Below, in pieces: positions 8,902 to 17,776 of a DNA stretch of 33,541 nucleotides. The notes beneath the pieces were generated by a model. It ran no database searches, was not told the DNA's origin, and saw only the letters and a list, made by a program, of their open reading frames with translations. Numbering within the stretch: the first letter of the stretch is position 1; the number at the start of each line of letters is the position of its first letter. The position numbers and the translations under genes were made by a program. Source of the stretch: Burkholderiales bacterium (GTDB lineage: Bacteria > Pseudomonadota > Gammaproteobacteria > Burkholderiales > Burkholderiaceae_C). Location of the stretch: assembly GCA_947462065.1 (NCBI GenBank), contig CANHNO010000012.1:1-33541 (forward strand), in the 5' to 3' direction.

Positions 8902-9099
8902 ACGTGCTGGCGCCGATCAGCAAGCGCAGCGAGGCGCTTGTCAAGCAACAACCGTGGACAGGTTCCCCGACCACCAGGTTGGCGCCCCTTGGGGGCCGAG
9001 CCCGGACAGAAACGGTCCAGTGGACGGTTTGTGCCTGGTGAGGAGTTGGGCCGCCGGCCCAACGCGGCCTGCAAGGTGGCAGCGAAGCGACTGGGGAGC
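8902..9099. repeat. Repeat-bearing gspE-gspF spacer
   Basis: This 198-bp spacer interrupts an otherwise compact gene cluster. It holds a CCCC-TT-GGGG hairpin (8981-8998), a dispersed palindrome (9000-9039) that recurs at 32991-33030, a 19-bp palindrome GTTGGGCCG-C-CGGCCCAAC (9045-9063), and a tail next to the gspE stop (9078-9099) shared with the DNA after gspF. No coding potential was recognised. The structure could halt transcription, set an mRNA processing point or stabilise upstream mRNA. Confidence 0.6.
9000..9039. repeat. Dispersed palindromic element, copy 1
   Basis: The left arm GCCCGGACAGAAACGGTCC and right arm GGACGGTTTGTGCCTGG pair imperfectly around an AGT loop. The same architecture and outer sequence recur in copy 2 at 32991-33030, where the inner stem reads AAACAGTCC / GGACTGTTT. 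The outer bases are nearly identical in the two copies, and an imperfect inner stem is kept. Confidence 0.6.
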
Positions 9100-10521
9100 T
9101 CATTCCCGTGTCACGCGCATCACTTCCTCAGGCGAGGTAACGCCTTCGGCCACCAGCCGCTCGCCGTCCTCGCGCATCGAGCGCAGGCCGGCCTCTTCAG
9201 CCGCGACAAAAAGCTGCGATTCGGCGGCGCGGCTGTGAATCAGTGAGCGCACCTTGTCGTCGGCGACCATCATCTCGTAGACGCCAGTGCGGCCCTTGTA
9301 GCCACTGTGTCCGCACTCAGCGCAGCCGACGGGGTGATAACGCCCCTGCGCATCGGCCTTCTTGCAGTGCACACACAGCTTGCGCACGAGCCGCTGCGCC
9401 AGCACGCCCAGCAGGCTGGAGCTGAGAAGGAAGGGCTCGACACCCATGTCTGTCAGCCGCGTGACTGCGCTCGGCGCGTCGTTGGTGTGCAGCGTGGCCA
9501 GCACCAGGTGGCCGGTCAGCGAGGCCTGGATCGCGATCTGTGCCGTCTCGTAATCGCGGATCTCGCCGATCATGATCACGTCCGGGTCCTGCCGCAGTAT
9601 GGCGCGCAAGGCCTTCGCGAAGGTCAGGTCGATCTTCGGGTTGACCTGCGTCTGGCCGATGCCGCCGAGCTCGTACTCCACAGGGTCTTCCACCGTCAGC
9701 ACATTGGTCGTCGATGTGTCCACACGGCCGAGCGAGGCATACAGCGTGGTCGTCTTGCCCGAGCCGGTGGGCCCGGTGACCAGCACGATGCCGTGCGGCT
9801 GCTGCACCAATCGGTCGAAGCTGGTCAGCACATCGCCGCTCATGCCCAGGCCTTCGAGCGTGAATTTCGATTCGCCCTTGTCGAGCAGGCGCAGTACCGC
9901 ACGTTCGCCGTGCGACGACGGCAGGGTGCTGACGCGCACATCGACCGCACGACCGCCGATGCGCAATGAGATGCGGCCATCCTGCGGCAGGCGCTTCTCG
10001 GAGATGTCGAGCTCGGCCATGATCTTCAGCCGCGAGATCAGCGCCGCATGCAGCGCCTTGTTCGGCTGCACCACCTCGCGCAGCGTGCCGTCGACGCGAA
10101 AGCGCACCGAGCTCGAGCGCTCGTAGGGTTCGATGTGGATGTCGCTGGCGCCGTCCTTCGCGGCCTGCGTCAGCAAGGCGTTCAGCATGCGGATGATCGG
10201 CGCGTCGTTCGAGGCTTCGAGCAGGTCTTCGATGGCCGGCAACTCCTGCATCATCCGGCTCAGGTCCACCGCGCTTTCAACCTCGCCAATCACGGTCGCA
10301 GCGCTCGATTCGCTGCCGGCATAGGCGACCGCGATGCGGTTGGCCAGCGTCGCAGCGGCTTCGCGTTCCAGCGCGTCGACGTCGTACAGCCGCAGAACTT
10401 CGGCCAGCGCCGACAACGACACCGTTTCAGGCGCCCACAGCACCAGGCGATCGCCCTCGTCTTCGAGCAGCACGGTGTGCGCTCGCGCGTAGGCGTACGG
10501 CAGGGGATGACGACTGGCCAT
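9100..10521 (-). CDS. gspE: Type II secretion ATPase GspE
   Basis: Cytoplasmic secretion ATPase that powers pseudopilus assembly. The 473-residue protein has an N-terminal N1E-like region (about 1-100). The ATPase core carries Walker A GPTGSGKT (250-257), the Asp-box region EDPVEY, Walker B IMIGEIRD (about 316-323) and the His-box [10 protein letters not shown] four-cysteine zinc motif follows (C383, C386, C400, C403). The two CxxC pairs are only 13 residues apart, a shorter loop than the roughly 30 residues common in GspE. It starts at an ATG 18 nt after the gspD stop on the same strand. All catalytic motifs are intact. Confidence 0.96.
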   Translation of the reverse strand: MASRHPLPYAYARAHTVLLEDEGDRLVLWAPETVSLSALAEVLRLYDVDALEREAAATLANRIAVAYAGSESSAATVIGEVESAVDLSRMMQELPAIEDLLEASNDAPIIRMLNALLTQAAKDGASDIHIEPYERSSSVRFRVDGTLREVVQPNKALHAALISRLKIMAELDISEKRLPQDGRISLRIGGRAVDVRVSTLPSSHGERAVLRLLDKGESKFTLEGLGMSGDVLTSFDRLVQQPHGIVLVTGPTGSGKTTTLYASLGRVDTSTTNVLTVEDPVEYELGGIGQTQVNPKIDLTFAKALRAILRQDPDVIMIGEIRDYETAQIAIQASLTGHLVLATLHTNDAPSAVTRLTDMGVEPFLLSSSLLGVLAQRLVRKLCVHCKKADAQGRYHPVGCAECGHSGYKGRTGVYEMMVADDKVRSLIHSRAAESQLFVAAEEAGLRSMREDGERLVAEGVTSPEEVMRVTRE

Positions 10522-10539
10522 GGCGTGTCGCGCCCCGCC

Positions 10540-12780
10540 TCAGTTGCTGCCGGCCGGCACGTTCGATCCCGGGCCGGTGGGCGCTGGGCGGGTCGATGGT
10601 GGCGAGATCGGCTGGGCCGTGTCCTCCACGGTCTTCAAGGGCGGAACCACCGGCACGCCATTGAGCGGCAGCAGCAGGTTGGAGGGGATCCTCACATCCT
10701 TCTGCTCGCCGCGCAGCAACTCGTAGCGGTCAATCGACAGGCTGTTCGACGCCGTGGCATCGCGCATCACGACGGGACGCAGGAACACCATCTGGTTGGT
10801 GCGCTTCTTGGTGCGCGACTCGCTGCGGAAAAGGGCGCCCACGTACGGGATGTCACCGAGGATCGGCACCTGCGACTTGTCCACCGTGAAGGTGTCCTCG
10901 ATCAGGCCGCCGAGCACGATGATCTGCCCGTCATCGACCACCACGGTCGATTCGATCGAGCGCTTGTTGGTCGTCGGGCCAGCGCTCGACGTGCCAGGTG
11001 CCGTGCCCAAAGCCAGGCTCGAGGACTCCTGGAACAGCGTCATCCGGACCGTGCCGTTCTCGCCGATCTGCGGGCGGATGCGCAGTGTGATGCCGACGTC
11101 CTTGCGCTCGATGGTCTGAAACGGGCTGACCGTCGAGCTGCCGCCACCGGTGTTGGTGTACTGGCCGGTGATGAACGGCACATTGCTGCCGACGATGATC
11201 TTCGCTTCTTCGTTGTCCAGCGTGACCAGGTTCGGCGTCGAGACGATGTTGGTATCGGCGCGCGACTGCAGTGCCCTCGCGATCGCGGACAGGCCGTAGT
11301 TGTTGCCGATCTGGCGCACCACCCCGATGTTGAAGCCCGGGCCGAGACCGGCCAGTGCGCCGGTCACGGTGCTCGCCGCGGCGTTGGTCAGGATGTTGGT
11401 GCTGCCGTCGCCGAAGTTGGTCCCAAGACCCCCTATGTAGCGGCCGTTCACGTTGCCCAGCGCCTGCCACTGGAAGCCGAAGTCCGCCGAGTCGTCGCCT
11501 GTGACCTCGACGATCATGGTCTCGATGAACACCTGCGCGCGCCGCGCATCGAGCTGATCGATCATCGCGCGCAACTGGCGGTACATCGGCTCTGGCGCCG
11601 TGATGATCAGCGCATTGGTGGCTGGGTCGGCCTGCACGAAGCCACCGGTCGATGGACTGGCCGAGGGTGTCACCGGTGCGGTGGCCTGGGTGGAGCCACC
11701 CTGGCCGCTGAGGGCGTTGACCAGACTTTGCGTCGACGGTGCTGCGCTGCCAGGCGATGGGCTGGCGCTGCTGCTGCCACCGGAGGCGCCATTGCCGTTG
11801 TAGGCCGCGCGCAGCACGGCGGCCAGCTTCGTTGCATCGGCATTCTTCAGGTAGACCACCCAGATGTTGCCGGCCGCGTTGCCGCCCTGGACCGGCTGAT
11901 CGAGCTTGTCGACCAATGCGCGAATGGCCGCCAGCCGCGCCGGGTTCGGCGCGCGCACCAGCAGCGAATTGCTGCGGGGATCGACCAGCACCGATGCGCC
12001 GGTGGCTCCTGGGGTGCCGGGGGCCGCACCGCCGGCTGAATCTGTCAGCCGCTGCACCAGCGCCGCGATGTCGCTGGCCACCGCGTGCTTCAAGGTGATG
12101 ACTTCGACATCGCCCGCCGTGGGCGTGTCCATCGCCGCGATGATCTTGCCGATGCGCTGCAGGTTGTCGGCGTAATCGGTGATGACTAGCGTGTTGTTGC
12201 CGGGGTTCGCGTTGATCGTGTTGTTGGGACTGATCAGCGGGCGCAGAACCGGAACCAAGTTGTTGGCGTTCTCGTGGGTCAGCCGATAGATCTGCGTCAG
12301 CACCTGATCGCCCCGCCGGTTGACGTCGCCCACCGACACCGTGCCCGACTGCAGCTTGGCATCAGCTTCTGGCACCACCTTGAACAGGCCGCCCACTTCG
12401 ACAACGGTGTAGCCCTGTCCGCGCAGCGCGGCCAGGTAATTCAGGTAGGCCTCGTGCGGCGCCAGCGCCTTCTCGCTGTAGAGCGTCATCGTGCCCTTGA
12501 CGCGCGGGTCGACGACGAACTGCTGGCGCAGGATGGCTGCTATGGCCCGTGATACTGCCTCGATGTCGGCGTTCACAAAGTTCAGCGTCACCGGATCGCC
12601 TCTGAAGCGGCTTGCCACGGATTCAGGCGCTGCGGCCTGCGCGCGTGCTGCCGTTGGAAGTGCAGCCATCGGCGACGTCAGCAGTGACAGCGTCAATGGC
12701 ATGCACACCGCGCCGGCCCCGACGCGCGACGTGAGTCGGCGCCAGCAGCGCGGCAGCAAAGTAGGGGCACGAGGATTCAT
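10540..12780 (-). CDS. gspD: Type II secretion outer-membrane secretin GspD
   Basis: Forms the multimeric outer-membrane channel of the T2SS. The 746-residue product has a long basic signal peptide (about 1-48, ending near ARAQAAA). The N0 domain follows at about 66-145 (VTLNFVNADIEAVSRAIA), then the N1-N3 ring-building domains with repeated NTLVITDYADNLQRI-type sequence. The N3 region contains a low-complexity Ser/Gly/Pro loop (about 335-390). The C-terminal secretin domain (about 425-690) includes VPFITGQYTNTGGG and VVVDDGQIIVLGGLIED. The final tail is proline-rich. It begins 2 nt after the gspN stop, so translational coupling is likely. No pilotin gene was seen nearby. Confidence 0.96.
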   Translation of the reverse strand: MNPRAPTLLPRCWRRLTSRVGAGAVCMPLTLSLLTSPMAALPTAARAQAAAPESVASRFRGDPVTLNFVNADIEAVSRAIAAILRQQFVVDPRVKGTMTLYSEKALAPHEAYLNYLAALRGQGYTVVEVGGLFKVVPEADAKLQSGTVSVGDVNRRGDQVLTQIYRLTHENANNLVPVLRPLISPNNTINANPGNNTLVITDYADNLQRIGKIIAAMDTPTAGDVEVITLKHAVASDIAALVQRLTDSAGGAAPGTPGATGASVLVDPRSNSLLVRAPNPARLAAIRALVDKLDQPVQGGNAAGNIWVVYLKNADATKLAAVLRAAYNGNGASGGSSSASPSPGSAAPSTQSLVNALSGQGGSTQATAPVTPSASPSTGGFVQADPATNALIITAPEPMYRQLRAMIDQLDARRAQVFIETMIVEVTGDDSADFGFQWQALGNVNGRYIGGLGTNFGDGSTNILTNAAASTVTGALAGLGPGFNIGVVRQIGNNYGLSAIARALQSRADTNIVSTPNLVTLDNEEAKIIVGSNVPFITGQYTNTGGGSSTVSPFQTIERKDVGITLRIRPQIGENGTVRMTLFQESSSLALGTAPGTSSAGPTTNKRSIESTVVVDDGQIIVLGGLIEDTFTVDKSQVPILGDIPYVGALFRSESRTKKRTNQMVFLRPVVMRDATASNSLSIDRYELLRGEQKDVRIPSNLLLPLNGVPVVPPLKTVEDTAQPISPPSTRPAPTGPGSNVPAGSN

Positions 12781-12782
12781 GG

Positions 12783-13739
12783 CTATCCGATCGAAATGAC
12801 GGACCGCGCGCCGTCGCGCCGTCCGATGATGTTCAGCAGGTTGCCGAGCGCAGCGTCGTCGGGGTCGACAGCGCTGGCCTCGCCCTGAAAGCGCAGTCCG
12901 GTCATTCCCCAGCTGCCGTTGCCACTTAGCAGCAAGGCCCCCTCCATCGTGGACAGGGTGATCGTCGCTGCGCCTGCTGTTATGCCACTGCGGGTACCGT
13001 TGCGCTGTAACACTGGCGGCCCGCCCTGGACCGAGAGCCGATAGCTGCCGAGTGTCTCCAGCGTGGACAACCGGGACGATGCGTGCAGCAACTCGATATC
13101 AAGACCGCCCGTCAACCGCCAGCGGCCCTGCGCTGAATCGATCGTCAGGCCGGAAGACAGCAGTTTTGTGGTGCCGCCAAGGCGCAAGGTGTTCCAGGGT
13201 GTGCCCAGACCTGCCAACCAGGCGCTGGGCCACTGACCGACCCAGTCGGCGGTCGGCTTCAGCGTCACGCTGTAGCCACTGAAGCCGGGAGCCCAGACGA
13301 TGGTCACATCGCCGTGCAGACAGCATGTCTGCGTGAGAACGGTCTCCAGCGTCAGGCCGCGCGGACGTGCCGTCCAGGTCAGCCGTCCCGGCAGGGCGGC
13401 CGCATCGCGGCTGCCTGGCCCACCGGTCAGCACCAGCACCGCACTGCCAGACCAGACACTGCCACGCGCATCGGACAGCAACAGCCGCTGCGCGGTCGCT
13501 GCAGAGACCACCTCGGCCAGCCAGCTGGCCGGCGCGAAGCAGATCAGCGCACCCAGCGTGCCACTGATGGCGCCAGCCCAGGCCCAACGAACGCCACCAT
13601 CGCGGGCGCGGCCCCAGGCTGCCTCGGCATAGGTCGATTCGGCCCAGCGCGAGGTGACCATACTGTTCTGAAATGGCGCGCGACGATTGCCTGCCCGTGA
13701 CACCGGCAGACCCAGCCGACTCACTGAAAAGCGTTTCAT
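12783..13739 (-). CDS. gspN: Type II secretion protein GspN
   Basis: Accessory inner-membrane protein of the T2SS, present in only some systems and of unclear role. The 318-residue product has one membrane segment at about residues 52-70, then a periplasmic beta-rich domain with the GspN-like phrases RLLLSDARGSVWSGSAVL and LTWTARPRG. The ATG overlaps the gspM stop in an ATGA arrangement, which supports this start. It gives an N-terminal extension of about 50 residues before the membrane segment, longer than usual, so an internal start at Met27 is possible. Assignment rests on these motifs and on its position between gspM and gspD. Confidence 0.88.
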   Translation of the reverse strand: MKRFSVSRLGLPVSRAGNRRAPFQNSMVTSRWAESTYAEAAWGRARDGGVRWAWAGAISGTLGALICFAPASWLAEVVSAATAQRLLLSDARGSVWSGSAVLVLTGGPGSRDAAALPGRLTWTARPRGLTLETVLTQTCCLHGDVTIVWAPGFSGYSVTLKPTADWVGQWPSAWLAGLGTPWNTLRLGGTTKLLSSGLTIDSAQGRWRLTGGLDIELLHASSRLSTLETLGSYRLSVQGGPPVLQRNGTRSGITAGAATITLSTMEGALLLSGNGSWGMTGLRFQGEASAVDPDDAALGNLLNIIGRRDGARSVISIG

Positions 13740-14287
13740 TGGCTGCCGCCCAGACTCAACACCAGCGTGCCGGCATAGCCCTGCGCACCGCGCGTGAGCC
13801 GCACCTCGGTGGCGCGTGCGCGGGCGGCAGTGCGCACCTCGGCCAGCCAGTCGCGCAATTCGTCACCGGACAGGCCGTTGACAGACACCGTGGCGCGATC
13901 ACCTTGCAACTGCAGGGTCGCGCGACCGGCCAATCGGGCCGTGGCTCCTTGGAGTGCCGCGCTGGATTGGGCGCTTGAGATCGGTGCAATCGCGCGCAAT
14001 TCGGTCGCCTCGGCCGCCATACGTTGCAAAGCCTGAAGCTGCGTGCCCTGCTGGTCGATGCGGCCCGGCGCCTCGCGCAGCGTGCGCCAAGCCGGCTGGA
14101 CGGCCACGCTCCAAAGAAGAAAAACGCCAAGGAGCACCGCAGCGGCTATCAGCCCGGTCCGCTCACGCGCTGCCAGCGTGCGCCAGCGAGCCTGCAGCGC
14201 ATCGCGCGGCGCGATCCACGCGGCAGGCATCAGGCGACTGCTGCGGCCATTCGCTGAGGGGGCTGGGGTGCTCGCAGGGCGACTCAT
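13736..14287 (-). CDS. gspM: Type II secretion protein GspM
   Basis: Inner-membrane assembly-platform protein that partners GspL. The product is 183 residues: a cytoplasmic tail with a basic stretch, one membrane segment (about 45-64) and a periplasmic ferredoxin-like region with the segment LQALQRMAAEATELRAIAP followed by ATVSVNGLSGDELRDWLAEV. The open frame extends far upstream inside gspL, but the ATG that overlaps the gspL stop in an ATGA quartet is the natural start and leaves a membrane-protein N-terminus. The gene ends in the same kind of overlap with gspN. Sequence conservation in GspM is low, so order in the cluster adds much of the confidence. Confidence 0.9.
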   Translation of the reverse strand: MSRPASTPAPSANGRSSRLMPAAWIAPRDALQARWRTLAARERTGLIAAAVLLGVFLLWSVAVQPAWRTLREAPGRIDQQGTQLQALQRMAAEATELRAIAPISSAQSSAALQGATARLAGRATLQLQGDRATVSVNGLSGDELRDWLAEVRTAARARATEVRLTRGAQGYAGTLVLSLGGSQ

Positions 14288-15558
14288 GGTGTCGCCCCCG
14301 TGACCGCGCGGCTCAAGCTGATGCTGCCCTCGCTGGCTTCGACCTGCCATCCCGCCGGCTGCAACTGGCTGCGGAACTGTGCGATCTCGGCATCGCCCCA
14401 GCCAGTGGCCGTCAGTGTGAGGCGGCCCGATTCGTAGCGCAGGTTGTCCACTGGTGGCTGACCGTCGGGCCAGGCAGCCGCTGCAGCGAGCAGCATCGGT
14501 TCGAAATCGGCGGCCGACGGGCGACCAGCCCCAGCGCGCAGTACATCCACCTCGCGCTGCATCTGAAGTGGAGCATCCAGTACCGCGCTGACCTGCGGGA
14601 AGGTGGTCTGCAGCAGCATCACCATCGTCTGCCGTTGCGAATTCAGTTCGGAACGCTGGTGCCAGGCCCAGACATTCAGGCCAAGCACCTGCACCGCCAG
14701 CAAGGCCAGCAGCCCATAGCGCACCGGCCGCCATCCCGGGCTCAGCCAGCGACGCCAGGCATCGCGTGCGGCGCGGGTGCCGCGGTGGCGTGCTGCCAGA
14801 TCGAATTGACGAAGATTCCACAAGGTACGCGTGGCCTGCAATGCGCGTTCTGCGCTTGACACTACCGTCACCGGAGAGCCGAGCCAGCGCTCTGCAACGG
14901 TCGCCACTTCGGCCGTCGCCGTCCAGCGGGCATCGAGGGGCAGCTCGGCAGGCAACAACGCACGCGCCAGACCGCCTTGCAAGCGCAGCATCGCGACGCC
15001 TTCGGCGTGTGACCAGGTCAGCGCCACGTCCTGACGGGCGTTGCCGCTGACATCCACCGTGGTTCCGCTGCCCTCCTCGCTGAAATGACCCGTCGCGGGC
15101 GTGTCGGGCCAGGCAGATGGAACGACGCGGTCGACGAACACGCGATGGCGCTCCAGGGCGGCCAACTCGCCGCGCAACCAGCCGCGGTTGACCGCTGCAA
15201 CCCACGTCGGTTGACCAGCAACCGCACCCGGCGCAAGCGCCAGATGCGTGGCCTCGGCATCGTCGAGCAAGGCCTCTTCAAGCACACCGGTGAGCGCGGC
15301 GCGCAGCCGTGCCGACGGGGCTTTCGGCAAGGTGATGCGGTGCCAGGCGACGTCGCCTTCGCTGACCACTGCGATCACGCTGTCTGCCTTGGGCAGCAGC
15401 GGTGCCGCACAGCGACCCTGGTTGACGAGCGTGAAGCCGTCGTTGCTCAGGTGGTAATCGAACTCGACATCGGCCGCCGATGTGCCGGGCGCAGCCATAC
15501 TGGCATGGCGGCTGCGCAGGCGGGGACGCGGCGACAGTGAGATGACGAGTATGGGCAT
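14284..15558 (-). CDS. gspL: Type II secretion protein GspL
   Basis: Bitopic inner-membrane protein that ties the GspE ATPase to the T2SS platform. The 424-residue product has a cytoplasmic actin-like domain (about 1-260), with GVLEEALLDDAEATHLAL and a WLRGELAALE stretch typical of GspL. A membrane segment (about 281-298) and a periplasmic ferredoxin-like domain follow. It overlaps gspM by 4 nt. Upstream, 147 nt separate it from the gspK stop; this is one of the few gaps in the cluster, and neither a clear promoter nor a ribosome-binding site was found there. The first ATG is used because it begins just before the first predicted strand. Confidence 0.93.
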   Translation of the reverse strand: MPILVISLSPRPRLRSRHASMAAPGTSAADVEFDYHLSNDGFTLVNQGRCAAPLLPKADSVIAVVSEGDVAWHRITLPKAPSARLRAALTGVLEEALLDDAEATHLALAPGAVAGQPTWVAAVNRGWLRGELAALERHRVFVDRVVPSAWPDTPATGHFSEEGSGTTVDVSGNARQDVALTWSHAEGVAMLRLQGGLARALLPAELPLDARWTATAEVATVAERWLGSPVTVVSSAERALQATRTLWNLRQFDLAARHRGTRAARDAWRRWLSPGWRPVRYGLLALLAVQVLGLNVWAWHQRSELNSQRQTMVMLLQTTFPQVSAVLDAPLQMQREVDVLRAGAGRPSAADFEPMLLAAAAAWPDGQPPVDNLRYESGRLTLTATGWGDAEIAQFRSQLQPAGWQVEASEGSISLSRAVTGATP

Positions 15559-15705
15559 GAAGCAATGGCAGCCACCCGTACGGGCAGGCGCCGAGTTTAG
15601 TCGGGGGTCATGGCGAGACCTGCTTGGGTCGCTCCTGCCGAGGCGAGCCCGAGCCTTCCGCCGTTGTAGCCGAGGACTGGCCTTTGCCCACCGCGAAATG
15701 GCCCT

Positions 15706-16662
15706 TCATCCCGGCGCATCTTGCAGGTTGACCCGCTGGCGTTGCAGGGGCAGCACCTCGAGCCCGCGCCGTTCGAGCAGCGATAGCTCCTCGAGCACCC
15801 GGTCGCCGAGGCGAATGCGGCCGCGCACTTCGAAGAAACTCGATTTCACGTCGACCCGCGAAGCGTCGAGCGCCAGGTTCGACGGAATCAGGCTCTGCGC
15901 TTCCGAAATCGCCTTGAACGGCGTGCGCTGCCGAGTTTGCACCAGGCGCCCCGCAGCGCTGAGGTCCATCCCGTCGACGCTGGCGGCGATGACCTCCCGC
16001 GAGGCCGTGTTCAGGTTGATCGGGGTACGCACGGGCAGGATCACTACGAAGGGCGTGATCCGGCGCAGGCTGTCACGGTCCACCCCCAGCCAGCTCAGTT
16101 GGGCCACGCTGCGTGGCAGCAGCGGGGGCGTCGCAGAACGGCCTTCGACACCGGGCCGCATGAGCGCATCGCGCAGTCCACCGGCCAGTCGGTCGGCGAC
16201 GTCCGGTGCCACGCCGATCGACTCGAACAGGCGTCGGGCCGCCGCGAGTTCCGCCGGCACCACCTTGCTGTCATCGCCGACCAGATTTCGCAGGTTGTAG
16301 CGCGCCTGCGCATCGGTGATCTGACCCGAAAGGAAGGCTTCGGGCCCGTCGTCCGTGTTGTTCTTGTCGGCGGCGAGAAAGCTTGACAGACGTGCTTCGG
16401 CCAGCGGCGTCGCCCAGGGTTCGCTGAGTGTGGTCGCGCCGCCGGACTTGGCGTCCTCGCGCAGGATCAGCCGAGCCCAGTCGAGCGCGCCGGACAGGAT
16501 CCAGGCCGACTGGGTGCGTGCCCGCTCGGCACTTTCGACTTGCACCGCACGCCACTGCTGCCAGACCATCGCCGATGCCAGGCTGCTGACCAGCACGACG
16601 ATCAGCATGGCCGTCAGCAACGCGGCACCGAACTGATGGCGACGTCTCACGAGCGAACTCAC
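15706..16662 (-). CDS. gspK: Type II secretion minor pseudopilin GspK
   Basis: Minor pseudopilin thought to cap the pseudopilus tip together with GspI and GspJ. The product from the GTG is 318 residues. A short basic leader is cut after Gly12 (FG|AALLTAMLIVV), followed by the hydrophobic helix. The large C-terminal region contains NLRNLVGD and the helix-hairpin-helix-like PINLNTASREVIAA segment, typical of GspK. As usual for K-type pseudopilins, the mature position 5 is not glutamate. The frame is open for 68 codons further upstream, but the GTG that overlaps the gspJ stop as GTGA leaves a proper prepilin leader, whereas the longer form would not. Confidence 0.93.
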   Translation of the reverse strand: MSSLVRRRHQFGAALLTAMLIVVLVSSLASAMVWQQWRAVQVESAERARTQSAWILSGALDWARLILREDAKSGGATTLSEPWATPLAEARLSSFLAADKNNTDDGPEAFLSGQITDAQARYNLRNLVGDDSKVVPAELAAARRLFESIGVAPDVADRLAGGLRDALMRPGVEGRSATPPLLPRSVAQLSWLGVDRDSLRRITPFVVILPVRTPINLNTASREVIAASVDGMDLSAAGRLVQTRQRTPFKAISEAQSLIPSNLALDASRVDVKSSFFEVRGRIRLGDRVLEELSLLERRGLEVLPLQRQRVNLQDAPG

Positions 16663-17363
16663 AGCGGCTGCGGCCCGAAGGCGATGTCGCGCGTCAGCAC
16701 GCCATCGTGGCCGCTGCTGGGGTCGAAGGTCAGTACCAGACGCAGGCCTGAGGGCAGCACGGTGCGCACCGCCGGGGGAACGCCGCTCGCGCCGCCAGCA
16801 GGAGGCCTGGCGGCTGCCACATTGCCGCTCGACTGGCAATTGCTCCAGGCGTTGCCACGGTAGCAATACAGCTGCACCTGTGACACCCCGTCCAGCGTGC
16901 GCAGCAGCGCGGGGTCATTGCTCTGCAGCAACTGGCTGCGCAGCCAGCTGTCCTGCAACCCAGCGCTGCCGCTCACCGAGGGCCCTGCCCACCGTGTCCA
17001 TCGCAGCGGACCACTCTCTGCATTGACCGCACCGGTGGGGGGCGTCAGCGCCCAGGCGACCAGTTGCACGCCGTCGTCGGTGCGGCGCGTCAGCCGCAAG
17101 GTCTTGCCGTCGTAGCTGAGCGCAGGCACCGCATCGGTTTCTTGCAGCGAGGCCAAGTCCTGATCCCACTGCGCGAGCACCGTGCCCAAGCGCAGGGTGT
17201 GGTCCAGCCGTGTCTGGCTAGCGTCGCGGGTGCGCACGATACCGTCGATGCCCTGCCAGCCCATCACCGCCAGCGTCGCCATGATCCCCAGCGCCACCAG
17301 CACCTCGACCAGCGTGAAGCCGCGATCGGCCCCATGAGTTCTGGTGCCCCGGTCCATGGTCAT
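16659..17363 (-). CDS. gspJ: Type II secretion minor pseudopilin GspJ
   Basis: Minor pseudopilin of the tip complex. The 234-residue product has the prepilin peptidase site DRG|FTLVEVLVALG, with cleavage after Gly15 and the conserved glutamate at Glu20. The hydrophobic helix is followed by the GspJ-type globular domain (WDQDLASLQETDAVPALSYD). A low-complexity Ala/Pro/Gly stretch lies near residues 183-197. The ATG overlaps the gspI stop in ATGA and the gene ends in a GTGA overlap with gspK, indicating tight translational coupling. Processing needs GspO/PilD, which is not encoded in this window. Confidence 0.94.
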   Translation of the reverse strand: MTMDRGTRTHGADRGFTLVEVLVALGIMATLAVMGWQGIDGIVRTRDASQTRLDHTLRLGTVLAQWDQDLASLQETDAVPALSYDGKTLRLTRRTDDGVQLVAWALTPPTGAVNAESGPLRWTRWAGPSVSGSAGLQDSWLRSQLLQSNDPALLRTLDGVSQVQLYCYRGNAWSNCQSSGNVAAARPPAGGASGVPPAVRTVLPSGLRLVLTFDPSSGHDGVLTRDIAFGPQPL

Positions 17364-17776
17364 TGGTTTGGCAGGATGGCCGACAAGGTCAGCAGCGGTT
17401 CGCCAGCGCCATTGGCCATTTGCGCCTCGACTCGCCGGAAATTCGGGTTCGGCGTGGGCACCACTTTCAATGTGCCGGCGTAGGCATGGCCGAGCTGCTC
17501 GCAGCTGAAGCTGGATTCACCGACGTCGGGAAACACCTTTGCCAGCTTCAAGCCAGTCAGCTGGTTGTCGGCGCACCATTGCGCCTCGCTGATCTCGGCC
17601 AGCCGCTGTGCGTTGTTCAGCAAGGCGCCGGCGGCCTTGATGCCGGCGCCGAGTGTCACCGCGACGATGACCAACGCGACCAGCACCTCGATCAGCGTGA
17701 AGCCAGCGAGTTCGCAGCGCCGGCAACCGTCAAGATGTTCGACGCGGTGGGCGCGTGTTGCGCGGCAAGACTTCAA
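17360..17776 (-). CDS. gspI: Type II secretion minor pseudopilin GspI
   Basis: Minor pseudopilin of the tip complex. The frame gives 138 residues with the processing site LAG|FTLIEVLVALVIVAV (Gly25, Glu30) and a short globular domain containing AQWCADNQLTGLKL, a GspI hallmark. The start is a TTG that overlaps the gspH stop as TTGA, matching the overlap style of the neighbours. A later in-frame TTG would shorten the leader by about 15 residues and cannot be excluded. No ATG or GTG is available before the cleavage site. Confidence 0.92.
   Translation of the reverse strand: MKSCRATRAHRVEHLDGCRRCELAGFTLIEVLVALVIVAVTLGAGIKAAGALLNNAQRLAEISEAQWCADNQLTGLKLAKVFPDVGESSFSCEQLGHAYAGTLKVVPTPNPNFRRVEAQMANGAGEPLLTLSAILPNQ

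Noticed and set aside
10048-12039. Plus-strand open frame of about 660 codons
   Set aside because: It is antisense to gspE and gspD, which have intact motifs; long antisense frames are expected at this GC content.
14288-15205. Upstream extension of the gspM frame giving a 489-residue protein
   Set aside because: This part is out of frame inside gspL, is low-complexity basic sequence, and would remove the membrane-protein N-terminus of GspM. The ATGA overlap gives the natural start.
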